Shown in pieces: positions 1 through 9,679 of a stretch of 64,000 nt of DNA (the stretch's first letter is position 1; each line of letters opens with the position of its first letter). Under the pieces are notes generated by a model. It had not been told where the DNA came from and did not search any database. It saw only the letters and a list, made by a program, of their open reading frames with translations. This stretch comes from Flavimarina sp. Hel_I_48 (GTDB taxonomy: Bacteria; Bacteroidota; Bacteroidia; Flavobacteriales; Flavobacteriaceae): contig NZ_JPOL01000002.1 in the NCBI RefSeq assembly GCF_000733945.1, positions 1,179,001 through 1,243,000 of the forward strand. Reading direction: 5' to 3'. Made by a program: the position numbers and the translations under genes.

Positions 1-813
1 ATTCGCGGTATTGAAGAAGAGCTTTCCCCCCGAGGTTATCATGTCATTATCTGTCAAACACATGAGAAATTTGAAAATGAAGTCAGAAATATCGATGCTT
101 TATTGAACACCCAAATAGACGGTATTTTTATTTCTATTTCCAAAACCACTAAAGATAATGGGCATATACAGAAAGTGCTTAACTCAAAAACACCGCTTAT
201 ATTTTTTGATCGCAAACAGGATTCCCCGGTATTCAGTTCTGTTACCATAGATGATTTTCAGGGAGCCTACCTAGCAACTGAGCACCTTATCAACCAAGGT
301 TGCAGAAAAATAGTTCACTTTAAGGGAGATTCAAACCTTGAAATCTACACCAAGCGCTATGAAGGATATGAAGCCGCTTTAAAAAAATACAACCTCCCAA
401 TTAAAAAGAAATTTGTCATACCCGTAGATAGTACTGTAGAAGCTGGTCAGTACGCGGTCTCCCAACTTTGGAAACTAAAGGAAAAACCAGATGCCATTTT
501 TTCCGCTGGAGACTATTCAGCTTTGGGTGCCATACAAGAACTTAAAAAATTAGGTGTTAAAATCCCCAGCGAAGTCTGTGTTATTGGATTTAGCAATGAA
601 CCTTTTACCCAACATATGGAACTAGGAATCTCATCGGTAGATCAAACTCCTCTAGAAATGGGTAAAATCGCAGCAAAGGTTTTTTTAGAACAACTACTGG
701 AAGACAAAAAATTGACTATCCAGAAAAAGGTAATATTAGCTCCAGAACTCTATATTCGGGATTCCTCTAATAAAAGTCAGGCTGAAAACAGTAAAAGAAA
801 AGTTAGAATTTAA
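1..813 (+). CDS. LacI/GalR-family transcriptional regulator, 5'-truncated by the window edge
   Basis: The frame is open from base 1 and stops at TAA 811-813, leaving 270 residues. They form the periplasmic-binding-protein-like effector domain of LacI/GalR repressors, with the characteristic stretches DGIFISIS, PLIFFDR, GCRKIVHFKG, DAIFSAGD and a C-terminal VCVIGFSNEP. The N-terminal helix-turn-helix (about 60-80 residues) lies before the window, so an internal TTG at 103 is not the real start. The gene is convergent with the uronate operon, and its stop lies 14 nt from the stop of the last operon gene. By position it is the likely regulator of that operon, probably acting at the palindrome 12842-12857; this link is inference. 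The family assignment is firm, the ligand is not known. Confidence 0.9.
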   Translation: MRGIEEELSPRGYHVIICQTHEKFENEVRNIDALLNTQIDGIFISISKTTKDNGHIQKVLNSKTPLIFFDRKQDSPVFSSVTIDDFQGAYLATEHLINQGCRKIVHFKGDSNLEIYTKRYEGYEAALKKYNLPIKKKFVIPVDSTVEAGQYAVSQLWKLKEKPDAIFSAGDYSALGAIQELKKLGVKIPSEVCVIGFSNEPFTQHMELGISSVDQTPLEMGKIAAKVFLEQLLEDKKLTIQKKVILAPELYIRDSSNKSQAENSKRKVRI

Positions 814-827
814 AAATTGTAAAAAGT

Positions 828-2000
828 CTATAAATCGATGGGAACTTCCTCTCCTTTACAGGATGCTGAAAGATAGGCTGAATAAATAGTTACAATCACA
901 TCTGCAGCAAGAAGACTATTACTCTCTGCTGATATCCTTGAAATATGACACTTATAAAATGCATCCAGTTCGTGTTGATAACCATTAAACCAACTTTCAT
1001 CCGGAGATATATTGAACCATCCCTGTTTAGTACCTAATTTTTCAGAAACATAAATATCTGTAAAATTAGTATCTACTGGATTATAAGTCTGCATAGCATT
1101 GTTAGGGGTAAGATTGCAAATGGTTCTATGATTATTTGCATGAACTTCCAGGTAATTCTTTACTCCGCCATGCACCAGCTCACTTGCAACAATGTCTGCG
1201 ATAGTACCATCTTCAAAAACCAGGTGCAATGATGCATAATCTTCTACATCTGTATAAGAATCTTTTAAATGTCCCTGATTCTTAAAACCAGGAAGGCGGG
1301 TAATTGAATGCGTTTTGCATGAAACCGTTTTAGGACGTATGGGCTTCCCATTTAAAACTTTACCTTCAACACCTTTTAAATAAATAGCAGCCGAAAGCGG
1401 GTGGCATCCCTTCCCCATTAAAGAACCTCCACCAGAAAATTTCCACTTTCCGTAATCTAAAGAATGAGAACCCGAATGACCTTGCTGCGCCTGAATCCAA
1501 AGTATCTGAGCGTTTGTTTTTTCAACAACCTCCCTTTCTTTCTGTATAGCGGGGGCGTAAATCCAGTTTTCGGCATACATAATCATGCCTTTGCTGCTGT
1601 TTTCTGCTTCCAACATTCGCTTTACACTGGCAACAGCGTAATCTAGACCTGTTTTTCTCGAAAAAGTGTCTCCGTTAAAATTTTTACCCGAGCCAAAATA
1701 TCCAGTTAAAGGCTTTTCTATAATGACATCTTTATCTTTTTTCAAAACCTGTATGGTAATTTCTTCATGTGAGACCGGAGAAGTACAAACATGGAGAACA
1801 TCACAGCTATCAATGAGTTCTTCTAAGGAATAAAAAGAAGTTAAACCATTTTTTAATGCAAAATTTTCTGCGTTTTGAGGGTTTCTCGAATAAACGCCTA
1901 CTACATGAATTAAAGCGACGCTTACCTGTTGAAGTGCCTCCAAATGAAACTGGGCAGCAAAACCTGATCCTATAATTCCTGCACGAACAGTCTTTTTCAT
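828..2000 (-). CDS. Gfo/Idh/MocA-family oxidoreductase, last gene of the uronate operon
   Basis: This is a 390-residue cytoplasmic NAD(P)-dependent oxidoreductase. The N-terminal Rossmann fold has the dinucleotide motif GIIGSGFAAQFH near residue 9 and the family signature EKPLTG near residue 95. The C-terminal half is the alpha/beta substrate domain. A longer frame begins at 2066, but ATG 1998-2000 is preferred: it follows a purine-rich AAAGGTG and starts with the typical MKKTVRAGIIG, whereas the longer start overlaps uxaA. The gene begins 13 nt after the uxaA stop, so the two are co-transcribed. Family members oxidise or reduce sugars, sugar acids and inositols. The operon already has all known steps to KDG, so this enzyme probably feeds an additional uronate or uronic-acid derivative into the pathway. 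The substrate is not predictable. Confidence 0.85.
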   Translation of the reverse strand: MKKTVRAGIIGSGFAAQFHLEALQQVSVALIHVVGVYSRNPQNAENFALKNGLTSFYSLEELIDSCDVLHVCTSPVSHEEITIQVLKKDKDVIIEKPLTGYFGSGKNFNGDTFSRKTGLDYAVASVKRMLEAENSSKGMIMYAENWIYAPAIQKEREVVEKTNAQILWIQAQQGHSGSHSLDYGKWKFSGGGSLMGKGCHPLSAAIYLKGVEGKVLNGKPIRPKTVSCKTHSITRLPGFKNQGHLKDSYTDVEDYASLHLVFEDGTIADIVASELVHGGVKNYLEVHANNHRTICNLTPNNAMQTYNPVDTNFTDIYVSEKLGTKQGWFNISPDESWFNGYQHELDAFYKCHISRISAESNSLLAADVIVTIYSAYLSASCKGEEVPIDL

Positions 2001-2013
2001 CACCTTTTGTCTT

Positions 2014-3630
2014 TTATAGGGAAACGCCCCTTTTCCAGGGTATAAAATCTTCTTGCCCCAGAGCATCTGCTTTCGCTATGATCTCACCGCTTGCGACTTT
2101 GATAACATATTCTAAGATTTCCTCGCCCATTTCAGCAATACTTTTTTCCCCATTAACAACACCACCACTGTCAATATCTATAATATCAGGCATTCTCCGG
2201 GCTAGTATCGTATTTGTTGCAACCTTTATTATAGGTGTAATGGGATTTCCGGTAGGAGTTCCAAGACCGGTTGTAAAAACAACCACATTTGCGCCAGCCC
2301 CCACCATTGCTGTGGTACTTTCTACGTCATTCCCGGGAGTGCATAAAAGGTTCAGGCCTGGTTTTGTAACATATTCCCCATAGTCAAGTACGTCAACAAT
2401 AGGGGATGTACCTCCTTTTTTTGCAGCGCCAGCTGATTTTATGGCATCCGTAATCAATCCATCCTTAATGTTTCCGGGAGATGGGTTCATATCAAAACCT
2501 GATCCTGAAGCCTGGGCTGCACTTTCGTAGGCTGACATAAGTTGGATAAATTTTTCTGAAATTTCACTATCAACACAGCGGTTCACAAGTTCTTGTTCCA
2601 CACCGCAAAGCTCTGGAAATTCTGATAATATGGGAGAACCACCCAACGCCGCCAGAAGATCTGAGGCGTAACCAAGGGCAGGGTTTGCAGAAATACCAGA
2701 AAACCCGTCAGATCCACCACACTCCAGTCCTAATTTCAGTTTAGATAGCGGCGCGGGCCTTCGCTTGATCGTATCGGCTTTTTTTATTTGCGCAAAAGTT
2801 TCCCTTATAATCTTATTTAACATCTCGTCAATGGTGCCTTCTTGCTGCTGCTCATAGATAAGCACAGGCTTTTTGATATCCTTGTTCAGATTGTTTAGCG
2901 CGTTTGTCAGAATATCAACTTGCAGGTTCTGGCAACCCAGACTCAATACAGTCGCCCCCGCAACATTAGGGTTGTTTATATAACCTGCCAAGAGGCGCGA
3001 CAAGGCTACTGAATCGTGCCGTGTACCACCGCAACCGCCCTGGTGGGTAAGAAAACGCACTTTAATGTTCTTAAAAACCTGATCTTCTTGTGCTACATCC
3101 TCCAGAAGTGTTTCTTCTGGTTTATTGTTTATAAGATTGCGCAACAACTGGCGCTGTTTACTACCCTGTTGTACTGAAAGTTCTTTTTCAAAAATATCTT
3201 TGAGCAGTTCAACATTTCTATTCTCACAGAAAACCAGTGGAAAAAACAACCAGACATTTGCTGTTCCTACCTGACCGTCCTCCCTGTGATATCCTGCAAA
3301 AGTCTTTTTCTGCCATTTTGAGATATCCGGTTTTTCCCAAGAAAATTCTTTAGTTTTTCCTGTTGTCGTAGCTGCCTGATGCTTTACATTTTCTACGGTA
3401 AGCACGCCACCCCTATCTACATCAACTACTACTTTGCCTACGAGAACACCATACATATAAATGGGCGCACCGGCTTTTAGATTCACTAAGGTAATCTTGT
3501 GCTTTGCACGAACATCGTTAATGATTATAACTTCAGCGCCCTCAAAACTGATGCGATCTCCTTGCCAGAGATCTACTAGTGCAATAGCTACATTGTCTTC
3601 AGGATGTACTTTTATTAATTTGGTACTCAT
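2014..3630 (-). CDS. uxaA: altronate dehydratase
   Basis: UxaA dehydrates D-altronate to 2-keto-3-deoxy-D-gluconate (KDG) in the cytoplasm. The 538-residue protein has the two-part family architecture: an N-terminal SAF domain (about residues 1-90, starting MSTKLIKVHPEDNVAIAL) and a long D-galactarate dehydratase/altronate hydrolase domain. Conserved cysteine motifs are visible at HQGGCGGTR (196-204) and ECGGSDGFSG (303-312), likely metal ligands. It is full length. The gene starts 11 nt after the uxaB stop, the enzyme of the preceding step. Galactarate dehydratase is a paralogous alternative, but the uxaB and uxaC context supports altronate. Confidence 0.95.
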   Translation of the reverse strand: MSTKLIKVHPEDNVAIALVDLWQGDRISFEGAEVIIINDVRAKHKITLVNLKAGAPIYMYGVLVGKVVVDVDRGGVLTVENVKHQAATTTGKTKEFSWEKPDISKWQKKTFAGYHREDGQVGTANVWLFFPLVFCENRNVELLKDIFEKELSVQQGSKQRQLLRNLINNKPEETLLEDVAQEDQVFKNIKVRFLTHQGGCGGTRHDSVALSRLLAGYINNPNVAGATVLSLGCQNLQVDILTNALNNLNKDIKKPVLIYEQQQEGTIDEMLNKIIRETFAQIKKADTIKRRPAPLSKLKLGLECGGSDGFSGISANPALGYASDLLAALGGSPILSEFPELCGVEQELVNRCVDSEISEKFIQLMSAYESAAQASGSGFDMNPSPGNIKDGLITDAIKSAGAAKKGGTSPIVDVLDYGEYVTKPGLNLLCTPGNDVESTTAMVGAGANVVVFTTGLGTPTGNPITPIIKVATNTILARRMPDIIDIDSGGVVNGEKSIAEMGEEILEYVIKVASGEIIAKADALGQEDFIPWKRGVSL

Positions 3631-3641
3631 ATCTTTTTTAA

Positions 3642-5093
3642 TTATTCCGTAGGAAATTCAGCAGTGAATTTTTTAAATCCATTTTCAATCCCTTCCGTTT
3701 CTATTAATTGCAATGCCAGAGCAATTTTTAATGCTAATTGATCAATTTTAGTAAGGTCCTGACCCCAAAAGCCCATGTTTTGCAAAGCTTGCTGTGCCAC
3801 CTCTTGAAGCTGTTCTGCTTGCCAAATTTCGTTCATTTTTTTGATAATATTTTCCTCATCGTTCAAGGGTAAGTCTGTGCCTTTCCATTCTCCTTTATAA
3901 AACCGAATCAAACAAGCCAGACCAAAAGTAAGGTGCACGGGCAACCTATTAAATTTCTGCTGATACTCCACTAAACTGGGCAACACCCTTACTTTAAATT
4001 TTGAAATTGAATTTAAGGCGATGCTTGACAGTTTATGTTTAATAAATGGATTGATAAAACGATCAAATACAGCATCTGCAAATTCATCCAGTTCTTTTTT
4101 TGGAAGATCCAGCGATCCATTAATCTCATCGTAAACTGCCTTTTTTATAAATGTACCGGTAAAATCATTATCAATGGTTCCTTTAACGGTTTCATTCCCA
4201 TAGAGTAAGGAAAAAGGCACCATTGTGGTATGCGCCCCATTTAAAATCCTAACCTTACGCGTTCTGAAAGGTTGAAGATCTGTAACGATCTGAATGTTTT
4301 CTTCCAGCTTATGAAAAGGGATTTTCTCCATTAACTTCTTGTCCCCTTCAATGGCCCAAAGCAGAAATTTTTCAGCGGAAACGATCAATTTATCTTCAAA
4401 TTCCAGCTTTTGCTGATAAGCATCTATTGAATCCTGCGGGAACCCGGGCACGATACGGTCTACGAGTGTATTGTGAAAACTGTTGCTTTCCTGGAGCCAC
4501 TTTTTAAAATCTTCCCCAAGTGACCATAAATCCGTATATTTAAGGATTATTTCCTTTAATTCCCCTGCATTATTGTTGATCAATTCACAGGGAATAATAG
4601 TGAGCCCTTTATCTTCACCGCCTTTAAAATGCGTAAATCGCTTATACAAAAGTGCAGTTACCTTAGCCGGAAAACTTTTATGGGGATGCTTATTTGATGC
4701 ATCATTTTCATCAAAGGCAATACCAGCTTCGGTAGTATTTGAGATTAAGAACTCTAAAGTATCTATTTTTGCCAAATCCAAATAAGCATCATAATCACTA
4801 TGTGGAACTACACATTTCTGAATACAGGAAATCAATTGGTTTTGATCTACAATATGCCCTTTTTCAACACCCCGAGTAAATAAGTTATATAAGCCATCTT
4901 GCTTTTCAAGTTGGTCTAAATTACCCTTGCGTGGTTTTACAACCACCACACCCGCGTTCAAATTGGCCTTCTTGTTAAGCTCTTCAATAATATAATCGGC
5001 AAACCCACGTAAAAAATTCCCCTCACCATATTGTATGATCTTGAGCGGTAATTGATCTGTAAGTCCTGTGTTTATTCTATTTAGTAATTTCAT
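3642..5093 (-). CDS. uxaB: tagaturonate reductase (altronate oxidoreductase)
   Basis: UxaB reduces D-tagaturonate to D-altronate with NADH. The 483-residue protein belongs to the mannitol-dehydrogenase family. The N-terminal part contains the family's IQYGEGNFLRGFADY stretch near residue 20, and the C-terminal helical domain has NGAHTTMVPFSLLYG near residue 280. Length matches E. coli UxaB. Fructuronate reductase (UxaB/UxuB paralogues) is the main alternative, since the same family covers both; an adjacent uxaA and the absence of uxuA favour tagaturonate. The gene lies 26 nt after the TRAP permease gene and 11 nt before uxaA in the same operon. Confidence 0.93.
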   Translation of the reverse strand: MKLLNRINTGLTDQLPLKIIQYGEGNFLRGFADYIIEELNKKANLNAGVVVVKPRKGNLDQLEKQDGLYNLFTRGVEKGHIVDQNQLISCIQKCVVPHSDYDAYLDLAKIDTLEFLISNTTEAGIAFDENDASNKHPHKSFPAKVTALLYKRFTHFKGGEDKGLTIIPCELINNNAGELKEIILKYTDLWSLGEDFKKWLQESNSFHNTLVDRIVPGFPQDSIDAYQQKLEFEDKLIVSAEKFLLWAIEGDKKLMEKIPFHKLEENIQIVTDLQPFRTRKVRILNGAHTTMVPFSLLYGNETVKGTIDNDFTGTFIKKAVYDEINGSLDLPKKELDEFADAVFDRFINPFIKHKLSSIALNSISKFKVRVLPSLVEYQQKFNRLPVHLTFGLACLIRFYKGEWKGTDLPLNDEENIIKKMNEIWQAEQLQEVAQQALQNMGFWGQDLTKIDQLALKIALALQLIETEGIENGFKKFTAEFPTE

Positions 5094-5119
5094 TTAGGGA
5101 AGTAGTAATTTTTATAAAG

Positions 5120-6409
5120 TTATTCAAACAAGCTGGGCAGCCAGAGGCTTATTGCCGGGATAAAAGTCACCAGTAATAGTACAATGGCCATTACAACATA
5201 AAGTGGAAGCAAAGGCTTCATTATTTTTTGAATACTGGTTTTTGCCACACTCACCCCTATAAACAGCACAGCACCCACTGGTGGCGTACAAAGTCCCACG
5301 CATAAGTTCATTACCATCATAATCCCAAACTGCACCGGCTCTATCCCCAGATTCACCACAACCGGTAAAAAAATAGGAGTAAATATGAGCACTGCAGGGG
5401 TCATATCCATGAATGTACCCACAAAGAGCAATAAAAGGTTTATGATAAGGAGAATAACAAATTTATTATCGCTCAGCCCCAGAAGCGCCTCACTGATCGT
5501 CTGTGGCAAACTTTCATAAGACATAACCCATGACATGCTCATGGATGTTGCGATGAGCAACATAACTATTGCTGTTGTCCCTACGGAATTTAAAAAAACG
5601 CTGTACAGTTTTGGCATGTCAAGTTCTCTATAAATAAAGGAGAGGATCAATGTATAAAGTACCGCAATACCTGAAGCTTCGGTAGCGGTAAAAATACCGG
5701 AAACAATACCGCCTATTACAACTACTAACAACAATAAACTGGGAAGGGCATCCAGAAATGTTTTAGCGATTTTCTTAAGTCCGCTGCGTTCTCCCGGCGG
5801 ATATTTTTTCTTTTTGATCCAGAATGCAGCGGTAAGCATAAGGGCTAATCCCATCAAAATCCCTGGAATATATCCTGCCAAAAACAAGGAGGCGATTGAA
5901 ACACCCCCGCTCGCCAGGGAATACACGATAAGTACGTTAGACGGTGGTATGATCAAACCGGTAGTTGATGAGGTTATATTGATTGCCGCACCAAATTCTT
6001 TTGAATAATTATCCTTTTCCATATAAGGGCCCAGTATACCTCCTATTGCAGAAGTCGCAGCTACCGCAGAACCTGAAATGGCACCAAAGAGCATTGCTGC
6101 AATTACATTGACATAAATAAGGCCACCGGGCAATGCTCCCATGAGGGATTTTGCCAAAGCGATAAGCCGGTGGGCAATCCCACCCTGATTCATAATCTGG
6201 CCTGCCAAGATAAATAAGGGTATGGCCAACAAGGAAAAACTGTCAAGGCCGGTAGCCATTCGCTGCGCGATAGTGGTAAAAGAGGCCAGGGAATCTATAG
6301 AAACCATGATAGTACTTAAACATGCAATACCAATAGACCAGGCGACGGGTACCCCAATGGCCAGCAATACAAAAAAAACGATCACCAATATTAAAACCTC
6401 TACAATCAT
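5120..6409 (-). CDS. dctM: TRAP transporter large permease (DctM/UxuM-type)
   Basis: This is the 429-residue large membrane subunit of a tripartite ATP-independent periplasmic transporter, the ion-coupled permease with about 12 transmembrane segments. The sequence is hydrophobic throughout and shows family features such as PLFILAGQIMNQGGIAHRL, GSAVAATSAIGG and LCVGLCTPPVGAVLF. Its ATG overlaps the end of the small-subunit gene by 4 nt, a sign of translational coupling. Context with uxaA, uxaB, uxaC and kdg genes says the cargo is a hexuronate or an unsaturated uronate rather than a C4-dicarboxylate. Confidence 0.93.
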   Translation of the reverse strand: MIVEVLILVIVFFVLLAIGVPVAWSIGIACLSTIMVSIDSLASFTTIAQRMATGLDSFSLLAIPLFILAGQIMNQGGIAHRLIALAKSLMGALPGGLIYVNVIAAMLFGAISGSAVAATSAIGGILGPYMEKDNYSKEFGAAINITSSTTGLIIPPSNVLIVYSLASGGVSIASLFLAGYIPGILMGLALMLTAAFWIKKKKYPPGERSGLKKIAKTFLDALPSLLLLVVVIGGIVSGIFTATEASGIAVLYTLILSFIYRELDMPKLYSVFLNSVGTTAIVMLLIATSMSMSWVMSYESLPQTISEALLGLSDNKFVILLIINLLLLFVGTFMDMTPAVLIFTPIFLPVVVNLGIEPVQFGIMMVMNLCVGLCTPPVGAVLFIGVSVAKTSIQKIMKPLLPLYVVMAIVLLLVTFIPAISLWLPSLFE

Positions 6410-6873
6410 ATCAGGTATTTTTTAGGATTGCGTAATTCAATGAGCTTGTAGGTCACTATCAACAAACCGCTTAAGGGCACTACCGCATATACAAAACCCA
6501 GTGGTATATTGAGTGATGCAGAATATTGTCCCAATAAATAATTTACATATACCAGGTTTCCACCGCCTATGATAAGTACGACGATGCTAAAAAGGATAAT
6601 GAGGATATTTATTACGATACGTAGGCGCATCTTATTTTGATCTCTAAGATAACCCTGCAGGATATCTATAGAAAGGTGAGCCTGTTGACCCACGGCATAA
6701 GCCGCTCCCAGAATGCCTATCCATATAAGAAGATATCTCGCCACTTCTTCTGTAAATGAACTTGGGGCATTAAGGGCATATCTGGAAAATACCTGCCAGA
6801 GTACCGAGCATACCATGAGCGCCATGAGAAAAACGAGAAATCCTCCCAGAATTTTGTCTAGTTTTAATTTCAT
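6406..6873 (-). CDS. dctQ: TRAP transporter small permease (DctQ-type)
   Basis: The 155-residue protein has four predicted transmembrane helices, the usual form of the small TRAP subunit that partners the large permease. Family hallmarks are the N-terminal FLVFLMALMVCSVLWQVFSRYAL and a central EEVARYLLIWIGILGAAYA stretch. It follows the binding-protein gene by 5 nt and overlaps the large permease gene by 4 nt. Separate Q and M genes, rather than a QM fusion, are present here. Confidence 0.92.
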   Translation of the reverse strand: MKLKLDKILGGFLVFLMALMVCSVLWQVFSRYALNAPSSFTEEVARYLLIWIGILGAAYAVGQQAHLSIDILQGYLRDQNKMRLRIVINILIILFSIVVLIIGGGNLVYVNYLLGQYSASLNIPLGFVYAVVPLSGLLIVTYKLIELRNPKKYLI

Positions 6874-6878
6874 ATTAT

Positions 6879-7871
6879 TTAGTTAACCGCTTGAATCTGT
6901 TCTATTAATTTTTTCATTTCGGGAACCTGCTTATATTCTTCATATAAAGGCTGCACACGTTCCCTGAAAATTTCTTTATTTGGGATGATAACCTGTACTC
7001 CGGCTTCCTTTATTTTTTCCAGCGCTTCCATTTCAGCTTCATGCCAAATTTCTTTTTCGTAAACACGAGACTCTACCGCAGCTTCCTTTACCCACTTTTG
7101 TTCGTTCTCACTTAGTTTATCCCATAGTAAAGAACTGATCAATAATTCATCTGGGACTGCCGTGTGCTCGTCCATCGTATAGTATTTACAGACTTCATAA
7201 TGACGTGATAAATAGAAGCTTGGAAGGTTATTTTCTGCACCATCCACTATTCCCTGTTGCAGTGCCGTATACAATTCCCCCCAGGCGATAGGTGTGGGCG
7301 AACCACCAAATACCTTCACCATATTGATAGCGGTCTGGCTTTCCATCACTCGCATTTTCTCACCGTCCAGGTCATCTGGGGTATTAATAGGGGTTTTACT
7401 GTAAAAACTGCGACTTCCAGCATCATAAAAGGTTAGTCCTTTCAGCCTTTTGGGAAGGCTTGCATTGAGCAATTCTTCACCAACCTCACCTTCTAAAACG
7501 TTGTAGCGATGCTGACTATCGCGGAATAAAAAAGGCAAACCCATAACTTTTAATTCCGGGACAAAATTCTCCAGTACCCCGGTAGATACTTTAGTCATTC
7601 CCAGGCTGCCTATCTGTAATAACTCCAGGCATTCCCGCTCTGAACCTAATTGTTGATTGGGATAAATATCAAGCACTAAGGTACCGTTTGATTTTTCTTC
7701 TAGACGTTCAGCCATAAAGACCATGGCTTTGTGAACGGGATGGGTCATATCAAGACCGTGACCCAGTTTAATTGTACGAACATCATTATCTGCCTGACAG
7801 CTACTAAAAATCATCGAAAACGACCCAAAAATGGCTAAAATCAGTAAAAATTTACTCGTTTTTAGCCTCAT
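6879..7871 (-). CDS. dctP: TRAP transporter solute-binding protein (DctP-type), lipoprotein
   Basis: The 330-residue extracytoplasmic receptor delivers substrate to the QM permease. An N-terminal hydrophobic segment ends in a lipobox (MIFSSC, Cys at about residue 24), so the receptor is membrane anchored, as is usual in Bacteroidota, unlike the soluble proteobacterial forms. The conserved TRAP fold motifs are present: KLGHGLDMTHPVHKA, EKMRVMESQTAINMVKVFGGSPTPIAW and the YTALQQGIVDGAENN stretch. The conserved Arg of the carboxylate-binding site is likely the R in KMRVMES. Its ATG overlaps the eda stop by 4 nt. The presumed ligand is a uronate. Confidence 0.93.
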   Translation of the reverse strand: MRLKTSKFLLILAIFGSFSMIFSSCQADNDVRTIKLGHGLDMTHPVHKAMVFMAERLEEKSNGTLVLDIYPNQQLGSERECLELLQIGSLGMTKVSTGVLENFVPELKVMGLPFLFRDSQHRYNVLEGEVGEELLNASLPKRLKGLTFYDAGSRSFYSKTPINTPDDLDGEKMRVMESQTAINMVKVFGGSPTPIAWGELYTALQQGIVDGAENNLPSFYLSRHYEVCKYYTMDEHTAVPDELLISSLLWDKLSENEQKWVKEAAVESRVYEKEIWHEAEMEALEKIKEAGVQVIIPNKEIFRERVQPLYEEYKQVPEMKKLIEQIQAVN

Positions 7872-8539
7872 GACCTCAATTCTTTTACCACTGCGAGCGC
7901 TTCTTTCAGGTTTTGGGTTATTGCTTCATAATCATAAGCGCCATTTTCTTTTTTTATAAAAAGTTTAGAGCCTATACCTACACAATGTACCTCTGCTTCA
8001 AACCAGGTTTGAAGATTTTCCCTTGTGGGTGATACACCGCCGGTAGGCATAATGCTGCTCCACGGTTGCGGGCCTTTGACCGCTTTTACAAAAGGTGGGC
8101 CGCCCACCTGCATACCGGGAAATATCTTGACCACTTCTGCTCCCAGCTCTTCAGCATAATTAATTTCTGATACGGTACCACAACCCGGCATCCAACCCAC
8201 TTTACGGCGGTTACAGGTTTTAGCCATTTCTGCATTGATCAAAGGAGAAACGATAAAATTTGCACCTAGCTGAAGATATAACGATGTCGTCCCAGGATCT
8301 ATGACAGAGCCTATACCTAAAATCATCCCCTCGAGGTTTTGGGATACATATTTATTGAGTTCACCAAAAACTTCATGTGCAAAATCACCGCGATTGGTAA
8401 ATTCAAAAACCCTGGCGCCAGCTTCATAGCAAGCTTTAACTATTTGCTTGCAGACTTGGATATCCTTGTGATAAAAAACAGGAACGATTCCTGTTTCTTT
8501 CATCATTTGTACAGCTTCAATGCGCGTGTATTTTGCCAT
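7868..8539 (-). CDS. eda: 2-keto-3-deoxy-6-phosphogluconate aldolase
   Basis: Eda cleaves KDPG to pyruvate and glyceraldehyde-3-phosphate, the last step of the uronate route. The 223-residue class I aldolase has the Schiff-base lysine in EVVKIFP (K138) and the catalytic glutamate in VFEFTNRG (E46). The glycine-rich phosphate site is in IMPTGGVSP. It is slightly longer than E. coli Eda. The gene ends by a 4-nt overlap with the TRAP receptor gene and starts 117 nt after kdgK. It could also process KHG (4-hydroxy-2-oxoglutarate), as many Eda enzymes do. Confidence 0.94.
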   Translation of the reverse strand: MAKYTRIEAVQMMKETGIVPVFYHKDIQVCKQIVKACYEAGARVFEFTNRGDFAHEVFGELNKYVSQNLEGMILGIGSVIDPGTTSLYLQLGANFIVSPLINAEMAKTCNRRKVGWMPGCGTVSEINYAEELGAEVVKIFPGMQVGGPPFVKAVKGPQPWSSIMPTGGVSPTRENLQTWFEAEVHCVGIGSKLFIKKENGAYDYEAITQNLKEALAVVKELRS

Positions 8540-8656
8540 TTATTTGTATTTTTTGGTTTCTTATTTTGCTATTGACACTATGGAATAAATATACATTCCC
8601 TATGGCTATTCTTAAAAAATAAAAGGTTTTTATAAATTTAGATCATAGATCCTAAA

Positions 8657-9679
8657 CTACCTTTTAATTCGCCCACCTGTATTGCCCTGCATAATTTCCA
8701 GAACCTCATCTACACTTACTAAATTAGCATCACCTAAAACGGTATGCTTTAATGCACATGCCGCATTGGCAAATTCAAGTGCGTTCTTATCATCATAGCG
8801 TTTTAAGCCATAGATCAAACCTGCTGCATATGCATCACCGGTACCTATACGATCTATTACATCTGTAATTTCCAGTTCACTGGTTTCAAGATAAGTTGTT
8901 CCCGTCCATACACGGCCATACACCCGTTGCCAAGATGCGCTGAGTCCTGTGCGCACCTTATCAAACACTTTTTTGATTGAAGGGCATTCTTCCATTAATT
9001 TTTTACTGGCCTCCACAAATCCTTCTTTAGAAAAATCAAATTCGGTTTTCAAAATCTCATTAATCTCATTTACCCCACCTATGAATATTGTTGAAAGCCC
9101 CACAAGTTCCAGTAAAATTTCGTGTCCATCCTTTCCATACTTCCAGAGATTACTGCGGTATGCGGGATCAGAAGTAACGGTAACACCCAATTTCTGTGCT
9201 ACTTTAAGTCCATTTTTTAAAGAGATATAGGCATTCTCTGAAATTGCAGGAGTGATCCCCGTCCAGTGAAAGAAATCTGCTCCTTTTAAAATATTTTCCC
9301 AATCTACCTGGTTTGGTTCAATATGAGCAAAAGCACCATGCAAACGGTTATAGGCAATTTTACTTGCCCTTAGGCCAGCGCCCACTTCCAGAAAATAAAG
9401 CCCCATAGGGTGGTCTACTTTATTAATCGCAGAAACATCAATATTCAATTTTCGCATCGCTGCCAGCGCGGCATCACCTACTAAATCATTTGACACGTTA
9501 GTGATATGTTGCGTTTTTTCACCAAAGGCGGCAAGTGATGCCGCTACATTCATCTCTGTACCCCCAAAATAAAATTCCAAACTATTGGCCTGGGTCATTT
9601 TCAAGCTTCCGTGGGGTGATAAGCGCAGGATTACCTCTCCAAAAGTGACAATTTTCATAGGTTTTTCATCTTTTTCCAT
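8657..9679 (-). CDS. kdgK: 2-keto-3-deoxygluconate kinase (PfkB family)
   Basis: KdgK phosphorylates KDG to KDPG with ATP. The 340-residue PfkB-family ribokinase fold has an N-terminal GEVILRLSPHG, the substrate-side GGTEMNVAASLA (39-50) and the anion-hole/catalytic-base motif DRIGTGDA (276-283, Asp282). The frame's first ATG forms a TAATG overlap with the uxaC stop, indicating coupled translation. An internal ATG at 9656-9658 (MKIVTFG) would remove seven residues and is the alternative start. Context between uxaC and eda supports KDG as substrate rather than another sugar. Confidence 0.92.
   Translation of the reverse strand: MEKDEKPMKIVTFGEVILRLSPHGSLKMTQANSLEFYFGGTEMNVAASLAAFGEKTQHITNVSNDLVGDAALAAMRKLNIDVSAINKVDHPMGLYFLEVGAGLRASKIAYNRLHGAFAHIEPNQVDWENILKGADFFHWTGITPAISENAYISLKNGLKVAQKLGVTVTSDPAYRSNLWKYGKDGHEILLELVGLSTIFIGGVNEINEILKTEFDFSKEGFVEASKKLMEECPSIKKVFDKVRTGLSASWQRVYGRVWTGTTYLETSELEITDVIDRIGTGDAYAAGLIYGLKRYDDKNALEFANAACALKHTVLGDANLVSVDEVLEIMQGNTGGRIKR

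Noticed and set aside
8582..8599. GGAAT/ATTCC repeat in the kdgK-eda spacer as an internal operator.
   Set aside because: Only 5-bp arms with an 8-nt spacer; expected by chance in AT-rich sequence.
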